Origin: Pseudomonadota bacterium
Lineage (GTDB): Bacteria > Pseudomonadota > Gammaproteobacteria > Burkholderiales > Thiobacillaceae
DNA: 6,064 nt
Reading direction: 5' to 3'
Assembly (NCBI GenBank): GCA_021780975.1
Contig: JAJXXS010000314.1
Coordinates: forward strand, 1 to 6,064
Shown: one piece after another, positions 5,784-6,064 of the stretch
Position numbering within the stretch: position 1 is the stretch's first letter
Layout: each line of letters begins with the position of its first letter
The notes under the pieces: generated by a model
Seen by the model: only the letters and a program-made list of their open reading frames with translations
Databases searched by the model: none
Told to the model about the DNA's origin: nothing
Program-made: the position numbers and the translations under genes

Positions 5784-5948
5784 GCGCGCGGCCAAGCCAA
5801 CCCCCCCCAGCCCTGCAAGCATAAGGGCGTAATCTTGGGGCTCTGGAACTGGCGAAAGGATATACGCTTGTAGATTACTACCCTGGGCGATGATTTGACC
5901 CGAATTGTTGATGCCGATCGCGCTCGTTAGAGACACACCGTTTGGAAG
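5784..5948 (-). pseudogene. C-terminal remnant of a PEP-CTERM (HAF-repeat-like) surface protein
   Basis: Fifty-five codons on the - strand survive. They contain AIGINNSGQIIAQGSNLQAYILSP, like the GINNxGQI repeats of HAF-family extracellular proteins. The PEP-CTERM sorting signal follows: VPEP motif, hydrophobic stretch DYALMLAGLGGVGLAA, and an arginine cluster. In PEP-CTERM systems this tail is recognised by an exosortase, and the proteins are exported and linked to exopolysaccharide and biofilm. The gene is cut on both sides by IS ends: the last one or two Arg codons run into the right terminal repeat of one IS (frame stays open to TAG 5760-5762), and the N-terminal bulk is lost at the left end of the next IS. 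A run of eight G residues on the coding strand (5801-5808) lies in the transmembrane part. Confidence 0.85.
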
Positions 5949-5985
5949 CGACGTCCCCCCTGTTTGAGTAGCGCCTGAGATTAGA

Positions 5986-6015
5986 GTCCAATCCCGAGCC
6001 TGAAGGAGATTGGAC
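5986..6015 (+). promoter_or_regulatory. Hairpin immediately before the transposase start
   Basis: GTCCAATC (5986-5993) and GATTGGAC (6008-6015) form a perfect 8-bp stem with a 14-nt loop that ends against the ATG. AAGGAG (6003-6008) lies in the loop and at the foot of the stem, so folding could limit translation from read-in transcripts, a known way of restraining IS transposases. Confidence 0.55.
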
Positions 6016-6064
6016 ATGAAGAAGCGGTTCACGGAAGAGCAGATCATTGGTTTTCTGCGGGAGG
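6016..6064 (+). CDS. IS3-family transposase OrfA, N-terminus only (cut by window end)
   Basis: The sixteen visible residues MKKRFTEEQIIGFLRE are the characteristic opening of IS3-family (IS407-like group) OrfA, a helix-turn-helix protein that is normally fused to the OrfB integrase by a -1 frameshift to make active transposase. AAGGAG (6003-6008), seven bases before the ATG, is a good ribosome binding site. Whether the rest of this copy is intact cannot be seen. Confidence 0.88.
   Translation, partial: MKKRFTEEQIIGFLRE

Larger units (their letters stand above)
5949..6064 (+). mobile_element. Left end of an IS3-family insertion sequence, continuing past the window
   Basis: The left terminal repeat starts near 5949 (CGACGTCCCCCCTGTTT). 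It is an inverted match to 5767-5783 with one mismatch, and similarity continues to 5989 with a single 1-nt gap in AGTAGC-N8-TTAGAGTCC. An orfA-type transposase start follows at 6016. The open frame that crosses from the PEP-CTERM remnant into this region on the - strand is antisense to IS sequence. The exact first base of the IS may differ by one or two, since the outer CG could be host DNA. Confidence 0.8.

Noticed and set aside
5949..6047. Upstream part of the - strand frame containing the PEP-CTERM tail
   Set aside because: These codons are antisense to the IS left end and orfA start, so they are not native PEP-CTERM protein.

Overview
The window looks like part of a GC-rich proteobacterial chromosome, most likely a betaproteobacterium (for example Rhodocyclales or Nitrosomonadales relatives). 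This rests on the high GC, the recJ-prfB neighbourhood, a recognisable PEP-CTERM sorting signal, and a prfB that keeps the programmed frameshift. The genus cannot be fixed from this sequence.

Bases 1-3977 are ordinary core chromosome, all on the + strand. They hold the 3' part of recJ (single-strand DNA exonuclease), a polytopic MgtC/DUF4010 membrane protein whose start overlaps the recJ stop (ATGA), and prfB (release factor 2). prfB is split by an in-frame UGA that must be bypassed by a +1 frameshift. It has its own likely extended -10 promoter.

Bases 3978-6064 are accessory. First comes a two-gene toxin-antitoxin operon: a Phd/YefM-type antitoxin and a PIN/VapC-type toxin with an ATGA overlap, preceded by a promoter-like pair of hexamers and a perfect 12-bp palindrome that could be the autoregulatory operator. 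Next is a visibly AT-richer small gene resembling the Imm50 family of predicted immunity proteins, with no toxin partner in view. It is bracketed by inverted copies of an 18-19 bp repeat (TAATGCAAGACCTG...). After it lies about 350 bp of gene-free DNA built as nested inverted repeats: a perfect 29-bp outer pair and a perfect 18-bp inner pair, the inner pair belonging to the same repeat family.

The right end holds the debris of IS insertions. The 3' end of an IS3-family element (last codons of orfB plus right terminal repeat) is followed by about 165 bp of the C-terminal end of a PEP-CTERM/HAF-type surface protein gene on the - strand. Then comes the left terminal repeat and orfA start of a second IS of the same type, running off the window. 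The two IS ends match each other as inverted repeats, so the PEP-CTERM remnant is caught between two same-orientation copies.

Most interesting for follow-up are the nested inverted-repeat element with its dispersed repeat family around a putative immunity gene, and the IS/PEP-CTERM sandwich. I saw no CRISPR array, tRNA, rRNA or riboswitch.
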